The position numbers and the translations under genes were made by a program. The notes below the pieces were generated by a model. The model did no database searches, was not told the origin of the DNA, and saw only the letters and a program-made list of their open reading frames with translations. From assembly GCF_001557535.2 (NCBI RefSeq), contig NZ_CP014309.1, positions 124,001-188,000 of the forward strand: a stretch of DNA of 64,000 nucleotides, in the 5' to 3' direction. Below are positions 52,410 to 62,036 of the stretch, in pieces; within the stretch, counting starts at the first letter, position 1; each line of letters opens with the position of its first letter. This stretch comes from Burkholderia sp. PAMC 26561. Lineage in GTDB: Bacteria; Pseudomonadota; Gammaproteobacteria; Burkholderiales; Burkholderiaceae.

Positions 52410-52890
52410 TCAAAGAAACAGGTCGCGGGCCTGCTCAAATATCCCGACTATCTCCTCGGCGACAAGCCGGATAGTAGCGTCGTTCCTATCACGGCGGCGG
52501 GTTACTTGATACACATCTCTGCTCGGTGGGCATGATCCCAGATCGCAGATTCTTAACGCCGGATCGCTGCGTCCAATGTAGTGGGGAATCAGTGCAAGGC
52601 CAATACCTGAACGCGCAGCGATCGATTGCAGAAATTGGTCCTTTGCGCGAAACGCCAAGCGAGCGAGCGGGAAGTGTTCAGATGACCATGCTGCTCCAGA
52701 CAGGTAGTGGTTAAGGAAAAGTGCTGAACCGCACCGTACTTTATTAGCGCCACCGTGGACACCTGAATTTCCAATCTCTCCTTGAGCGCGTCACGTGGCC
52801 GAAAATTACTGATGGAACGGCTGGTGAGCCGAGTGCCAAATGTCGCGAACACGCGGACGCTGGTCAATCTAATCATGCGTTGCCTGCCCA
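52410..52890 (-). pseudogene. LysR-type regulator, effector-domain remnant
   Basis: Minus-strand pieces read VRVFATFGTRLTSRSISNFR and ALKERLEIQV (start of a LysR effector domain), then in another frame SLAWRFAQRTNFCNRSL and, shifted again, LQSIAARSGIGLALIPHYIG and SDPALRICDLG, the end of such a domain with VTRRRDRNDATIRLVAEEIV. The HTH half is missing. The fragment probably once regulated a neighbour now lost. Confidence 0.7.
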
Positions 52891-52979
52891 ATCTTATTTA
52901 ATCAGACAAATTACTGCTTTACTAAAAATTATTTGAGATGGATAATTATTTCAGATAAATAATTTGGGATAAGCGGGTC

Positions 52980-54200
52980 ATGGCATACCATCGCACCCAA
53001 CTTGCCGACGAGATGGCGCAGCAGATTCTCCATCCGCGCGGCCTTGATACGCAGCTTCAGGCCGGCGTGTTCCTTTCCGGCCCGCGTCGTATCGGGAAGA
53101 CCACCTTTGTGCGCCAAGACCTGATCCCCGCTCTACAGAAGAAGGGTGCGATTGTTGTGTACGCTGACCTGTGGAGCCAGGCGCTCGCAAATCCGGCGGA
53201 CCTGGTGACGATGGCGGTCCAACAAACGGTGGGAGAACTCCAAACGCCTGCTTCCGATCTGTTTGAGCGCGTCTTGCGGCATCTCAAACGCGTTTCGTCG
53301 ATCGACATGGGCGCTGCAGGCTTCAAATTCGGCTTCAAGTTGGATCAGATCGGGAAGATGTCCGGCCCGACCTTGGCGAAAGTGTTCACGGAAATCGTTG
53401 AGAGAACCCACGCGAATGTCGTGTTGATCATTGACGAGATCCAGCATGCGCTCGGTAGCGCGACTGGGAACGAACTGCTGCTTGCGTTGAAGGCCGCTCG
53501 CGACGCAGTGAACCTAAGCCCTAAAATGCCGGGGCGGTTGTACATCATTGGAACGGGCTCGCATCGCGCGCAGGTGCAAGAGATGGTCATCCGCGGGAAT
53601 CAGGCGTTTCAAGGCGCCGTGTCGCAGCCATTCCCGCTGCTCGGCGAGGACTACGTAGCCCACGTACTGGCTCAGACGCACGAGCAACTGGGCGCGCGGT
53701 CACCGTCCCTCGCAGCTGCGCTCAACGCGTTTCAGCAACTCGGCAGCCGGCCCGAGGAGTTGCTCAAGGCTCTAGTGTCGCTTCGAGATAGCCCGTCGGA
53801 CTTGGGACCGGATACGCAACTCCCCATCATTGTGCAGGCGCTGCGTCAGTCCGCCGCCGATCTTGAGATTACGCGGGTCGAAGGGCTAGGGGATCTCGCG
53901 ATCGCGGTTTTCAACCGCATCTGCCAGAGCGATGCTCCGGCTGGTGGCCTTTACTCGGCTGAGGCGAACAAAGTCCTCGCCGCCGAGGTCGGCACTCTGG
54001 TGTCCCAGAGCGCGGTGCAGAACGCGCTTCTGTCGCTCACTGACGAGAATTTGGTTATGGCTGTAGGCAACGGGAAGTACGATGCAACCGATCCGTTCGT
54101 CAAGACGGCGTGGCGAGAATCGCGCGGCTTGGCGTCAGCGATGGGGATCGATATCGCGACGCCAGCGCGTAAGCGAGGCTCAAAACGCGGACAGCAGTAG
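52980..54200 (+). CDS. Stand-alone AAA/STAND-like ATPase
   Basis: A 406-residue cytoplasmic ATPase. Walker A is GPRRIGKTT (residues 34-42), and Walker B is VVLIIDEIQ (147-155). A sensor-like IIGTGSHRAQVQEM lies near 180, with a C-terminal winged-helix-like segment (VSQSAVQNALLSLTDENLVM) and a basic tail (ARKRGSKRGQQ). It resembles the archaeal-type ATPase family that acts as a switch in toxin-antitoxin or defence contexts, but it has no partner gene here. The start is ATG 52980, in an AT-rich run (52905-52978) with an imperfect TTATTT/AAATAA repeat. Role unknown. Confidence 0.75.
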   Translation: MAYHRTQLADEMAQQILHPRGLDTQLQAGVFLSGPRRIGKTTFVRQDLIPALQKKGAIVVYADLWSQALANPADLVTMAVQQTVGELQTPASDLFERVLRHLKRVSSIDMGAAGFKFGFKLDQIGKMSGPTLAKVFTEIVERTHANVVLIIDEIQHALGSATGNELLLALKAARDAVNLSPKMPGRLYIIGTGSHRAQVQEMVIRGNQAFQGAVSQPFPLLGEDYVAHVLAQTHEQLGARSPSLAAALNAFQQLGSRPEELLKALVSLRDSPSDLGPDTQLPIIVQALRQSAADLEITRVEGLGDLAIAVFNRICQSDAPAGGLYSAEANKVLAAEVGTLVSQSAVQNALLSLTDENLVMAVGNGKYDATDPFVKTAWRESRGLASAMGIDIATPARKRGSKRGQQ

Positions 54201-54917
54201 CGTGGATCGACCACGGGAAGACAGCGCGCCAGCATGAAAACAAGAGTTACCGGGAGCTGTTGTCGCCGTCGGCGATGGTCGGCAACGCCAGCTGATTTGG
54301 GCCGAGCGATCAATACTCAGCCACCGAGCAGGTTGGTGCCGCGTCTGCCACCGCTTGTATAGATATCGAACAGTGCCGAGAAGAAGCGATCGAAGGCCGG
54401 GGCGCGCGGATCACGCCGTATTGTCTCGCGTAATGACAATGACTCGATTATTGCGAGGGCCGTGCCATATTGTTTTTCTGCCCAGACTTCGCCGACCACG
54501 CGAAGCTGGTCCATGCTTTGTGCGAGATCGGTCTGGGCGCAGTACCAGAGTTGCCCCCAAACATTCGGCCGGACGACGGCGAACCACTCCGCTAGTTCAA
54601 CGGCGGACCGGGCTCGGCCTGAACGCGACGTTCACTTGACGGCGTGTTTGAACATTCGAGCATCGGTCGCACACCGATTACGTTCACTGGAACTGCCAAA
54701 ATGTGACAGCAAATGGAACCGTGCGGGCTGTTAGAGTTTCCGTGAGCCAACGAATGTGCTATCTAGCCTGACACTCGTTCTCATTTCCGCGATGGGTTTT
54801 CTGGCGCACTCCGAGCTTTGTTCAACGGTTCATCGCATCCGGACTCCGCGAGAAAACTGCCCGTTATGCTTCTCGCCATAGTGCGCGAGAGTCAGCCGAG
54901 GAGCCGGATAGCCCCCG
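54201..54917. other. Stretch holding a minus-strand gene remnant
   Basis: The minus strand from about 54630 to 54317 is open without a good start: VELAEWFAVVRPNVWGQLWY, CAQTDLAQSMDQLRVVGEVW, AEKQYGTALAIIESLSLRET and PAFDRFFSALFDIYTSGG. It reads like genuine protein, possibly the end of a truncated gene, but I cannot name it. 54640-54917 holds nothing recognisable. Confidence 0.4.
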
Positions 54918-55970
54918 CTATGTGTGTGAATGCCGTAAGGGCCCAAGTTGCGAAATCAATCTCACTCCCGACGGAGCGGCTATAACGTCAGGGATGCGAT
55001 TCACCATGCATGCGGCTGAAGCGTGCACTCCGTCCGCGCGGTCGACCCGGATTTTTGATGACGGTCTTCCGTCAACCGTCCACATCATGTGTTCGGCCTC
55101 ACCCTCTGCCAGAATGCGCAATTCGATATGCGCGCTTGCCGTTGGACCTTCGGCGGTTTCGACTGACGCGACGATCCTTAGGCCAAGCGAGGTGCCGGGG
55201 TCTAGCAACCTATTCAGGATGCGGCACCACACTGGTTGATCGGATAGCACCGGCTCCCGCCGTTCAGTCACGTTCGTAATGGTGAAGCCAAGCGCGTGCA
55301 TTACGTGGTGCGGAATGCCTTTGTACAATTCACCTAGTTGGCCAGGCACTTTGGCCACCTTTTGCGCAAACTCGGCTTGCGTCATGTCCACGCCATAGGC
55401 TCGCATCATCCGCTCATTCGCTAGCTCAGCGTTTGTGAGGCTGTGATGGTTGAGCGAGCGAAGTTCACTGCAAGGCCCTGCGATTAGGATGCCCGGCCAG
55501 ATACGCGAGAAGTCCCAGATACCGGTGCCCGTGAACGTGACGCTGCCCTGCTTGGCCAATGCGTCGATCTCCTCGGCCAACTTCGGATCAGCGCCCTGTG
55601 GGAAGTAGGACTCGGAACCGTGGCAGATAACGTTGATGCCAGCCCCAAGAAGACGTTGGTAGGCCATCAAGTTAAGACTCAGCCTTTCAGTCTGAACAAC
55701 AAGCGCGATGTCCGCTCCCAAGGCAGCATAGTCGGCAGTTTCACAATCCTGAACGATGACCCCTAGATCTTCATTCAGACCAGCGAGGCGCCCTAAATCT
55801 TGGCCAATTTTGGGACCTGCTCGGTTCACGGCCGCGACGATTGGCCAACCTTTTTCAGCCAGGATGCGCACTGCCTCCATGCCATAGAAGCCGACGCCAT
55901 AGATCATGACCCGGGGCTTGCGTCGAGCTTGGTCTTGAGTGTCGCTCTTCCCACATTCGGTCAGGTTCAT
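54918..55970 (-). CDS. 2,4-diaminopentanoate dehydrogenase-like NAD(P)-binding protein
   Basis: A 350-residue protein starts at ATG 55970. An N-terminal Rossmann fold of the DapB type (RVMIYGVGFYGMEAVRILAE, VAAVNRAGPKIGQDLGRLAG) is followed by ADIALVVQTERLSLNLMAYQ and GTGIWDFSRIWPGILIAGPC. A larger C-terminal domain (VDMTQAEFAQKVAKVPGQLG, PHHVMHALGFTITNVTERRE) matches the Ord/2,4-diaminopentanoate dehydrogenase C-terminal family. These enzymes act in ornithine or amino-acid breakdown in clostridia; proteobacterial relatives have unknown substrates. Frames upstream to 56163 hold degraded protein-like sequence. Confidence 0.75.
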   Translation of the reverse strand: MNLTECGKSDTQDQARRKPRVMIYGVGFYGMEAVRILAEKGWPIVAAVNRAGPKIGQDLGRLAGLNEDLGVIVQDCETADYAALGADIALVVQTERLSLNLMAYQRLLGAGINVICHGSESYFPQGADPKLAEEIDALAKQGSVTFTGTGIWDFSRIWPGILIAGPCSELRSLNHHSLTNAELANERMMRAYGVDMTQAEFAQKVAKVPGQLGELYKGIPHHVMHALGFTITNVTERREPVLSDQPVWCRILNRLLDPGTSLGLRIVASVETAEGPTASAHIELRILAEGEAEHMMWTVDGRPSSKIRVDRADGVHASAACMVNRIPDVIAAPSGVRLISQLGPLRHSHT

Positions 55971-56778
55971 AAAGGGTCGCTTCGACAGGTGAAGTGGCTT
56001 GCTCCAGCGCATGGGACAGAACGCGGGTGAGATCTGGGCGAGCCGCGAGGCGCCGCTTCTGCGCTTCGTGACGCTCTATGACTTTTGCGCCCTTAGGCTT
56101 CGGCCTCGCAACGTTGTTTGCGCTCTTGCAACGACAATTTTCATGTCTACGAGCGGAACGCATAGTTGAAGTTCAAAGCCGGTAGCGAAGGCCTCCTTGG
56201 CCGCACGCAGTTCCATGCGATCAAAAAGTCGCCGGCGCGGAAAGCCGCATGGCTCACATTGGCTACTTTGATGCATTAAACACCACTAGGTGAATTTTTG
56301 CAGACAACCGTTCCTACGGAGCTCATTCTACCTTCTTAGTCTATCAGGACGGTTCTCAAGCTCGTATTGGAATCGGTACATGCTTTGCAAATGCCACCGG
56401 CTCTATTACACGTGGACTTGTCTACTTTAACGCTTTGGACTTTTCAGACGCTTGCGATGCGAAGCTTCTAGGTCGTTCAAGCAACCCCCGTCCCCTCCTG
56501 CCTTGGAGGTCATTTTTAAGCAACCGTACATGCGGTACGAGGTGACATTTCGTCATCCACTTCCTTCGAATTGTGTGGAAGACGCTGTTGTCTTCTGGGC
56601 AAATTTCGTGGCGTTCGCTAGGACCCTCCGCTAAAAGGTAGGGTCAAAACAGCAAGCTCTGGAACGTTGGCTAACTCGAGGCTGGTCCCTTGTGCAAGTT
56701 GGTGTAAGAGCGAATAACTGCTTGAAATTATTTGGATGGACAACTAAGGTGTCGCACTTCAGATCTAAGAGACACCCA
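55971..56778. other. Stretch with minus-strand protein remnants
   Basis: At ~56163-56000 and 56225-56080 the minus strand reads RHEAQKRRLAARPDLTRVLS and MELRAAKEAFATGFELQLCV in different frames, probably debris. A 60-codon plus-strand ORF at 56452 has no support. Confidence 0.35.
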
Positions 56779-59700
56779 ATGCCCACCGCGTACCGAAGCA
56801 AGACCCGTCTTTCTGCAGCTTACACAATATTACTTTTTCCTTTCCTGGTCTTCCGATCGGCCGACGTTGTGGCCGCGTGCAACACGACGGGTCTTTCGAC
56901 AGTTTGCGACGCATCTGTGCCTAATCCTGCCACCGGCATGATCGGAACGGGCTCGAACGCTTCCGAAGATAACCGCACTATTACTATAGGAGCCGGCTCG
57001 TCCTTAGCAGTCGGTGACTCGAGTGCGATCAGCGTCGAAAACAACGCAAACATAACGGTAAGTGGAAATGTGAGCGCGACAGCGGTTTCCTCCCAAGGCC
57101 TTTACGGCACGGGTGCTAACGCCATTGATTTCCTTAACAACAGCAAGCTGACGGTCCAACAAGGCGGTCAGGTCGTGACACTTGGCACTGAGGCCTACGG
57201 TGAGCCCATAAATGTGGAGGGGTCGGGTAATAGCATCGTCAACAGTGGCTTGATAAAAGGCACGCACTCGGTAGCCATCTGGTTTCAGAACACCTCAGGC
57301 GCCAACACGGTGATTAATAGTCCGACCGGCATTATTCAGGCCCCAGGTAATGTCATAGGTTCGTCGGGCAACGGCGCGGTTGACTTCACCAATTATGGGC
57401 AAGTGATCGGTGATCTTAACTTCGGGGGCGGAGACGACGTACTCAGGCTTTATACCGGCTCTTCAATTTCTGGGAGTTTTAGTGGGGGAGGTGGAAACAA
57501 TAGTATTTTTTTAAACGGCCTTGGCGCCTCCAGCTTGCCGGGTAATTTTACGCAGTTCCAGTCGCTTTACAAACAAGACTCTGGAACCTGGACGCTTACA
57601 GGAACGATCACCGGCGTCACGCTCTCGGAAGTACAAGCCGGCACGCTGGTATTGACGGGCAACAATAACAGTTATACCGGCAGGCTTCTGGTCGACGCAA
57701 GCGGCACGCTCGAAGCGCGAGCCCAGAGCCTGCCCCTGTCGATCAGCGACAATGGCCTGGTGCGTTTCGTCCAACCAGATGCGGGGACATACACCGGTTT
57801 GCTAGACGGTACCGGCTCCGTGGAAAAAACCGGCGCCGGCACGCTTACGCTCGCGCCCACTGCGCCGGCCGGCAACACGTACTCCGGCGGCACAACGATC
57901 ACCCAAGGCACCGTCGCGCTCGCGGCGGACAACGCCCTTGGTGCGGCGACCGGTGCCCTAACGTTCAACGGCGGCACATTACAACTGACCCGGAACCTTG
58001 ACTTGGCAGCCACACGTGCGGTTTCGGTGAACGCACCCGGCGGAACGTTCGACACGCAGGCTTTTACTTCGACTGTGGCACAAGGCATTACGGGCACCGG
58101 ACAACTGACGAAAGCGGGGACCGGCTCTCTGACTCTCACCGGTACGAATACTTATACCGGTGGCACGACCATCGCCGCAGGCACTCTTCGGTTGGGCAAC
58201 GGCGGAACCAGCGGCAGTATCACGGGCGACGTAATGGATAACGGCACGCTGCTGTTCGACCGGTCTGATGTCGCCGGCTACGCAGGCACGATATCCGGCT
58301 CAGGAGCAGTTAATCAAGCGGGCGTAGGCACCACTGTGCTGACAGGGGCGAGCACCTATACCGGTGGGACGTCGATCTCGGCGGGAACCTTGCAACTGGG
58401 CAGCAGCGGCACGAGCGGGAGCATCGTTGGAGACGTGACCGACAACGGACAGCTTGCATTTGATCGCTCGGATGTCGCAGGCTTCGCTGGTACCATTTCC
58501 GGCACTGGTTCAGTGTCTCAGATAGGTTCAGGCACCATGGTGCTGACGGGCGCTAACACGTACAACGCTGGGACTGCGGTCCAAACCGGGACCCTCGTGG
58601 TCGGCGACAGCGCGCATCCATCGGCCACCATTGGCGCGGGCTCAACGACTGTCGCACACGGCGCGACGCTCGGCGGGTATGGAACGGTGCTGGGTTCCGT
58701 AGACAATGCCGGTGTCGTTGCTACTGCCAATGCATTGCCTTTCACCTCGGGTAGCCCGAGCGGAACGTTCACTATTGCTGGCGATTTTACGAATCGTGGC
58801 GTGGCCCAACTCGGTGTGACGGGCAATACCATTGGCAATGTGCTGAATGTCGGCAGCAACTACACTGGCGTTGGCGGCACGCTTCGCCTGAACACCTTGT
58901 TAAATCAAGGCGGAGCCGCCTCCCAGTCCGACCGCCTCGTCGTGAACGGCAACACAACTGGCAACACCGCCATCCAGATAAATAAAGCAGGCTCAGGTGC
59001 ACAAACGGTTGCCGACGGCATTCAACTGGTGCAGGTCAACGGCAATTCCGCGGCAGGCAGCTTCGCCCTTGGCGCGCCAGTACAAGCGGGCGCTTATCAA
59101 TATCTCCTTTATCGAGGCGGAGCATCGACGCCCAGCGACTGGTACTTGCGGACTACTCTAGAAACGGCGCCCGGAGTTCCTCCCACGACGCCAGCAACGC
59201 CTGCTGCACCGGGCAACCCTCCCTCTCTTGCCGCGCCGGCTTATCGTCCCGCAACTGTCGGATATACGATGACGCCTTTACTAAATCTGGACTACGGCTT
59301 TTCGATTTTAGGGCGGCTCCATGAGCGTGTCGGCGACGTCGCCAGTCTTTCTGCGGTGCAACCCGGCAGCAAGGACGGCGTTTGGGGACGCATTGGCGGC
59401 GAAAGCTTGGATGCGAACTCTGATGATCGTTTTTCAAGCGATGAGCGCACTTTCTTTGCGCAGCTGGGCAAGGACTGGACACTCGACAATGCCCCGACGG
59501 GCGGCAGCACGCACGCAGGCGTGACGGTCACTCTTGGGTCCACGTCGGCGTCTTTTGAAGACAGTGCCAGGAATATCAACGCTCAACTGAGCAATACGAC
59601 CGGCTCGGTTGAGACGCAAGCGCAGTCAGTAGGCGGCTACTGGACCAAGTATCTTTCCGACGGGACCTACTTCGATGGTGTCGGCCAGTTGACGCACTAC

Positions 59701-60210
59701 CACAACAAATATGGCGACATTTACAGCGACAACGCGGCCCAGAATGGTTACGGCGCGGGCGCGTCGGGAGAAATCGGCAAGCCGTTCGTGCTTGGTTCGA
59801 CCCGCATCGCTATCGAACCGCAAGCGCAGTTGCTGTATCAATACGTTCACCTGAACGCGACAAACGACGCGATCTCATCGGTAAGCGCGAATTCGACCAA
59901 CGCCTTGCGCGGGCGGCTCGGATTCCGTTTGTTCACGGCGAATCTCAGCAACAATTCGAAGGATGGTGCGGCCACACCCTATTTCACGGCAAACGTACTG
60001 CACGACTTCTTCTCTCCCGGCCAGACCGAAGTTGGCAACGCGTCGTTTGACTCGGGGATGAACAAGACCTGGTATGAGCTAGGTGTGGGCGTGACGACGA
60101 GCGCAGGCAAAAATTCTGAGCTTTACGCGAATGTAAAATACTCGCGAAACTTCAGTGGGGCGTACCGACAGGGCGTGTTTGGCCAGGCGGGTTATCGGTA
60201 TAGTTGGTGA
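56779..60210 (+). CDS. Type Va autotransporter adhesin-like protein
   Basis: A 1143-residue protein from ATG 56779. A signal peptide (LSAAYTILLFPFLVFRSADV VAA) precedes the passenger. The passenger begins with imperfect short repeats (ITIGAGSSLAVGDSSAISVE) and then carries passenger-associated transport repeats of the form GTGSLTLTGTNTYTGGTTIA AGTLRLG, GVGTTVLTGASTYTGGTSIS and GSGTMVLTGANTYNAG. Two neighbouring ~75-residue units share FDRSDVAGYAGTISGSGAV / FDRSDVAGFAGTISGTGSV. The C-terminal ~300 residues (from WGRIGGESLDANSDDRFSSD) are the 12-strand outer-membrane barrel, ending VFGQAGYRYSW. A Pro-rich hinge (PGVPPTTPATPAAPGNPPSL) separates them. It is exported to the cell surface; the ligand is unknown. 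Confidence 0.92.
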   Translation: MPTAYRSKTRLSAAYTILLFPFLVFRSADVVAACNTTGLSTVCDASVPNPATGMIGTGSNASEDNRTITIGAGSSLAVGDSSAISVENNANITVSGNVSATAVSSQGLYGTGANAIDFLNNSKLTVQQGGQVVTLGTEAYGEPINVEGSGNSIVNSGLIKGTHSVAIWFQNTSGANTVINSPTGIIQAPGNVIGSSGNGAVDFTNYGQVIGDLNFGGGDDVLRLYTGSSISGSFSGGGGNNSIFLNGLGASSLPGNFTQFQSLYKQDSGTWTLTGTITGVTLSEVQAGTLVLTGNNNSYTGRLLVDASGTLEARAQSLPLSISDNGLVRFVQPDAGTYTGLLDGTGSVEKTGAGTLTLAPTAPAGNTYSGGTTITQGTVALAADNALGAATGALTFNGGTLQLTRNLDLAATRAVSVNAPGGTFDTQAFTSTVAQGITGTGQLTKAGTGSLTLTGTNTYTGGTTIAAGTLRLGNGGTSGSITGDVMDNGTLLFDRSDVAGYAGTISGSGAVNQAGVGTTVLTGASTYTGGTSISAGTLQLGSSGTSGSIVGDVTDNGQLAFDRSDVAGFAGTISGTGSVSQIGSGTMVLTGANTYNAGTAVQTGTLVVGDSAHPSATIGAGSTTVAHGATLGGYGTVLGSVDNAGVVATANALPFTSGSPSGTFTIAGDFTNRGVAQLGVTGNTIGNVLNVGSNYTGVGGTLRLNTLLNQGGAASQSDRLVVNGNTTGNTAIQINKAGSGAQTVADGIQLVQVNGNSAAGSFALGAPVQAGAYQYLLYRGGASTPSDWYLRTTLETAPGVPPTTPATPAAPGNPPSLAAPAYRPATVGYTMTPLLNLDYGFSILGRLHERVGDVASLSAVQPGSKDGVWGRIGGESLDANSDDRFSSDERTFFAQLGKDWTLDNAPTGGSTHAGVTVTLGSTSASFEDSARNINAQLSNTTGSVETQAQSVGGYWTKYLSDGTYFDGVGQLTHYHNKYGDIYSDNAAQNGYGAGASGEIGKPFVLGSTRIAIEPQAQLLYQYVHLNATNDAISSVSANSTNALRGRLGFRLFTANLSNNSKDGAATPYFTANVLHDFFSPGQTEVGNASFDSGMNKTWYELGVGVTTSAGKNSELYANVKYSRNFSGAYRQGVFGQAGYRYSW

Positions 60211-61158
60211 CTGGTCAGGATTCACGGCGAAGCGAAACGCGGGGCACAGTGACTTGAGGTCCTTGTTAATGTGTCTCAAACCAGGCAGGTCTTACGTAGC
60301 CTGCTCGCCGTGATCTTTTTACGGATCAACAGTTTGTCACGGTCGAATTCTTTTGAATGCGGCAGATAGAAAAAACAGTTTGCTACGTGGCTAATGACCA
60401 AAAAGCATATCGGAGGAAAGATTTATAAAAACGGAATGGAACGCATTCGAAATGCGTTCTGCTGCCTCAATCGTCGATAAATAAAAATACTCAAGCGGTC
60501 AGCCCAAAAAGTTGAAAGTGAGTTGGCTGCCGATGTGGCGCTAAGGTTTGTCGCCTGCCAACGCTCTATGCGCATTGAGAAGCCGAAATCTGAGCGCGCC
60601 GATTAACTGGAGCGGTGATAGCGCTTAAGGCGAACTCGAGGCACTGTTTCTGCCGGCAAGTGTCGCCATTTCGCCAGTGGCAACGTATTCAGCGTATATG
60701 ATCCGAGCAGCTGGATTGAAGCTGACCCGCCGTCGCAGTCGTCGATGCCGCGCTACCTTTCATCAACTCAGTACGCATCGGGAACAGAGACACCAAATTT
60801 TACGACGGTCGCACTTTGCGCTGCGCCCTGCAACCGATGTAACGCTGCAGACCCGGTGTCTGCGTCTAGGCTGTCCCAAGATGCATGGTGAACAATCCAC
60901 GTTCCAATATGGTTGCAACTCAGCGGTCGCAACGAAGTTTTACCTCGTGTCTGCGCATCGCGAGGGAGATCCCTTGAGCAGTTCGCCAGGCTGTGTGTAT
61001 TCTAATGCCATCTTTTCGGCTTGCGCGCTGTAGTGGGTGGCTGGAACTCGACGCGAATGGCAACTGGAAATAGATCAGCTCGGAGGTCTCTTCTAGTGCC
61101 GACCTAATTCTTGATGGTAAAGTTTAACCAACGAAACTTAATTATTGAGAAAATTCTG
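60211..61158. repeat. Autotransporter downstream region and leader of HU cassette copy 2
   Basis: 60211-60690 has no supported gene. From ~60690 it aligns with 24690-25163 of copy 1 (AGCTGACCCGCCGTCGCAGT at 60719, GTGCCGACCTAATTCTTGAT at 61096), carrying the same upstream region of the HU gene. A 118-codon ORF at 60677-61033 has no preserved counterpart in copy 1, so it is not supported. Confidence 0.6.
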
Positions 61159-61434
61159 ATGAACAAACAAGAACTTGTCGATGCAGTCGCAGCACAATCC
61201 GGCGCAAGCAAAGCCTTGACCAGCGAAATCATCGATGAGGTGCTGGCAAAGATCACGCAAGCGGTGGTGTCCGGCGATACGGTTCAATTAGTTGGTTTTG
61301 GTTCGTTCGGTACTGGCGCGCGTGCCGCCCGTGCGGGGCGCAATCCGAAAACAGGCGAAGCGCTCCAGATTGCCGCAGCTACGACGGTAAAGTTCACTGC
61401 AGGAAAAGCGTTCAAGGACATTGTCAATCAGTAA
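61159..61434 (+). CDS. HU-beta-like DNA-binding protein, cassette copy 2
   Basis: A 91-residue HU protein starts at ATG 61159; a ttctg spacer follows a weak GAGAAAA site. It has [40 protein letters not shown] and [15 protein letters not shown]. Both copies keep the dimer core and the DNA-bending arm intact. Copy 2 is closer to canonical HU (GTGARAA, GKAFKD) than copy 1 (GKRARAA, GKGFKD), hinting that copy 1 has diverged more. It heads the second cassette. Confidence 0.92.
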   Translation: MNKQELVDAVAAQSGASKALTSEIIDEVLAKITQAVVSGDTVQLVGFGSFGTGARAARAGRNPKTGEALQIAAATTVKFTAGKAFKDIVNQ

Positions 61435-61568
61435 CGCTCCGTATTCGACTGTTCATCATTGCTGGACACTCCGTGTGTGCTCATTGGCAGTGTAGTGCTA
61501 CACGGAGCTTGATACACTTGCATCTTTAATTCGGTTGATTCGGGTTAGATCTGACAAGTGACGAAGAA

Positions 61569-61841
61569 ATGATCGGCGCGCAACACTCACATGAACCATC
61601 CCTCGTTGAAAATGGGCGTGCTGTTATGTTCAAGGTAGTGACCGCTGGTCGCGAGGTGAAGGCGATGATTACGAGGACGGCGCTAGAGCAGTACTTCTGG
61701 TTGGGTCCTGATGCAAGCGAAGGCCGCGTGCTGCGTATATTTGCTGACGGCCGCCAGCGCATAACGGCCGTCACGCAGCGCGTGGCTTTACGCAGCGGCG
61801 CGACCGAAGTCCGCCTTGATGCAGAGGACTTTGCGTCGTAG
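61569..61841 (+). CDS. DUF1488-like small protein, cassette copy 2
   Basis: A 90-residue protein starts at ATG 61569, aligned with the gene at 25581 over its full length (GRAVMFKVVTAGREVKAMIT / GRVVMSTALNAGREVSALIT; VLRIFADGRQRITAVTQRVA / VLRIFADGRHRIAAVTRRLA). It lies 134 bp after the HU gene and 195 bp before the two-HTH gene, spacing nearly identical to copy 1. Preservation of the reading frame in both copies supports a real gene. Confidence 0.7.
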   Translation: MIGAQHSHEPSLVENGRAVMFKVVTAGREVKAMITRTALEQYFWLGPDASEGRVLRIFADGRQRITAVTQRVALRSGATEVRLDAEDFAS

Positions 61842-62036
61842 GCGCTTTCATTTCCGTACGGCCCAAATTTTATAAATTTGAGACTTTAATCCTTGAGCTG
61901 CGATGCTTAGGGTCGGCAAATTTTTAGATTCGGTTGATTGCTGTAGCCATCTCTCGGTTACTTGGCAGCAGTCTGACTGCCTACTGGACCTTCGCACTTG
62001 CTGCAATTGCGAGTGCAACATTCGGAGTTTAATTTG

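Noticed and set aside
60677..61033. 118-codon plus-strand ORF before HU copy 2
   Set aside because: The homologous stretch before HU copy 1 does not preserve the frame.
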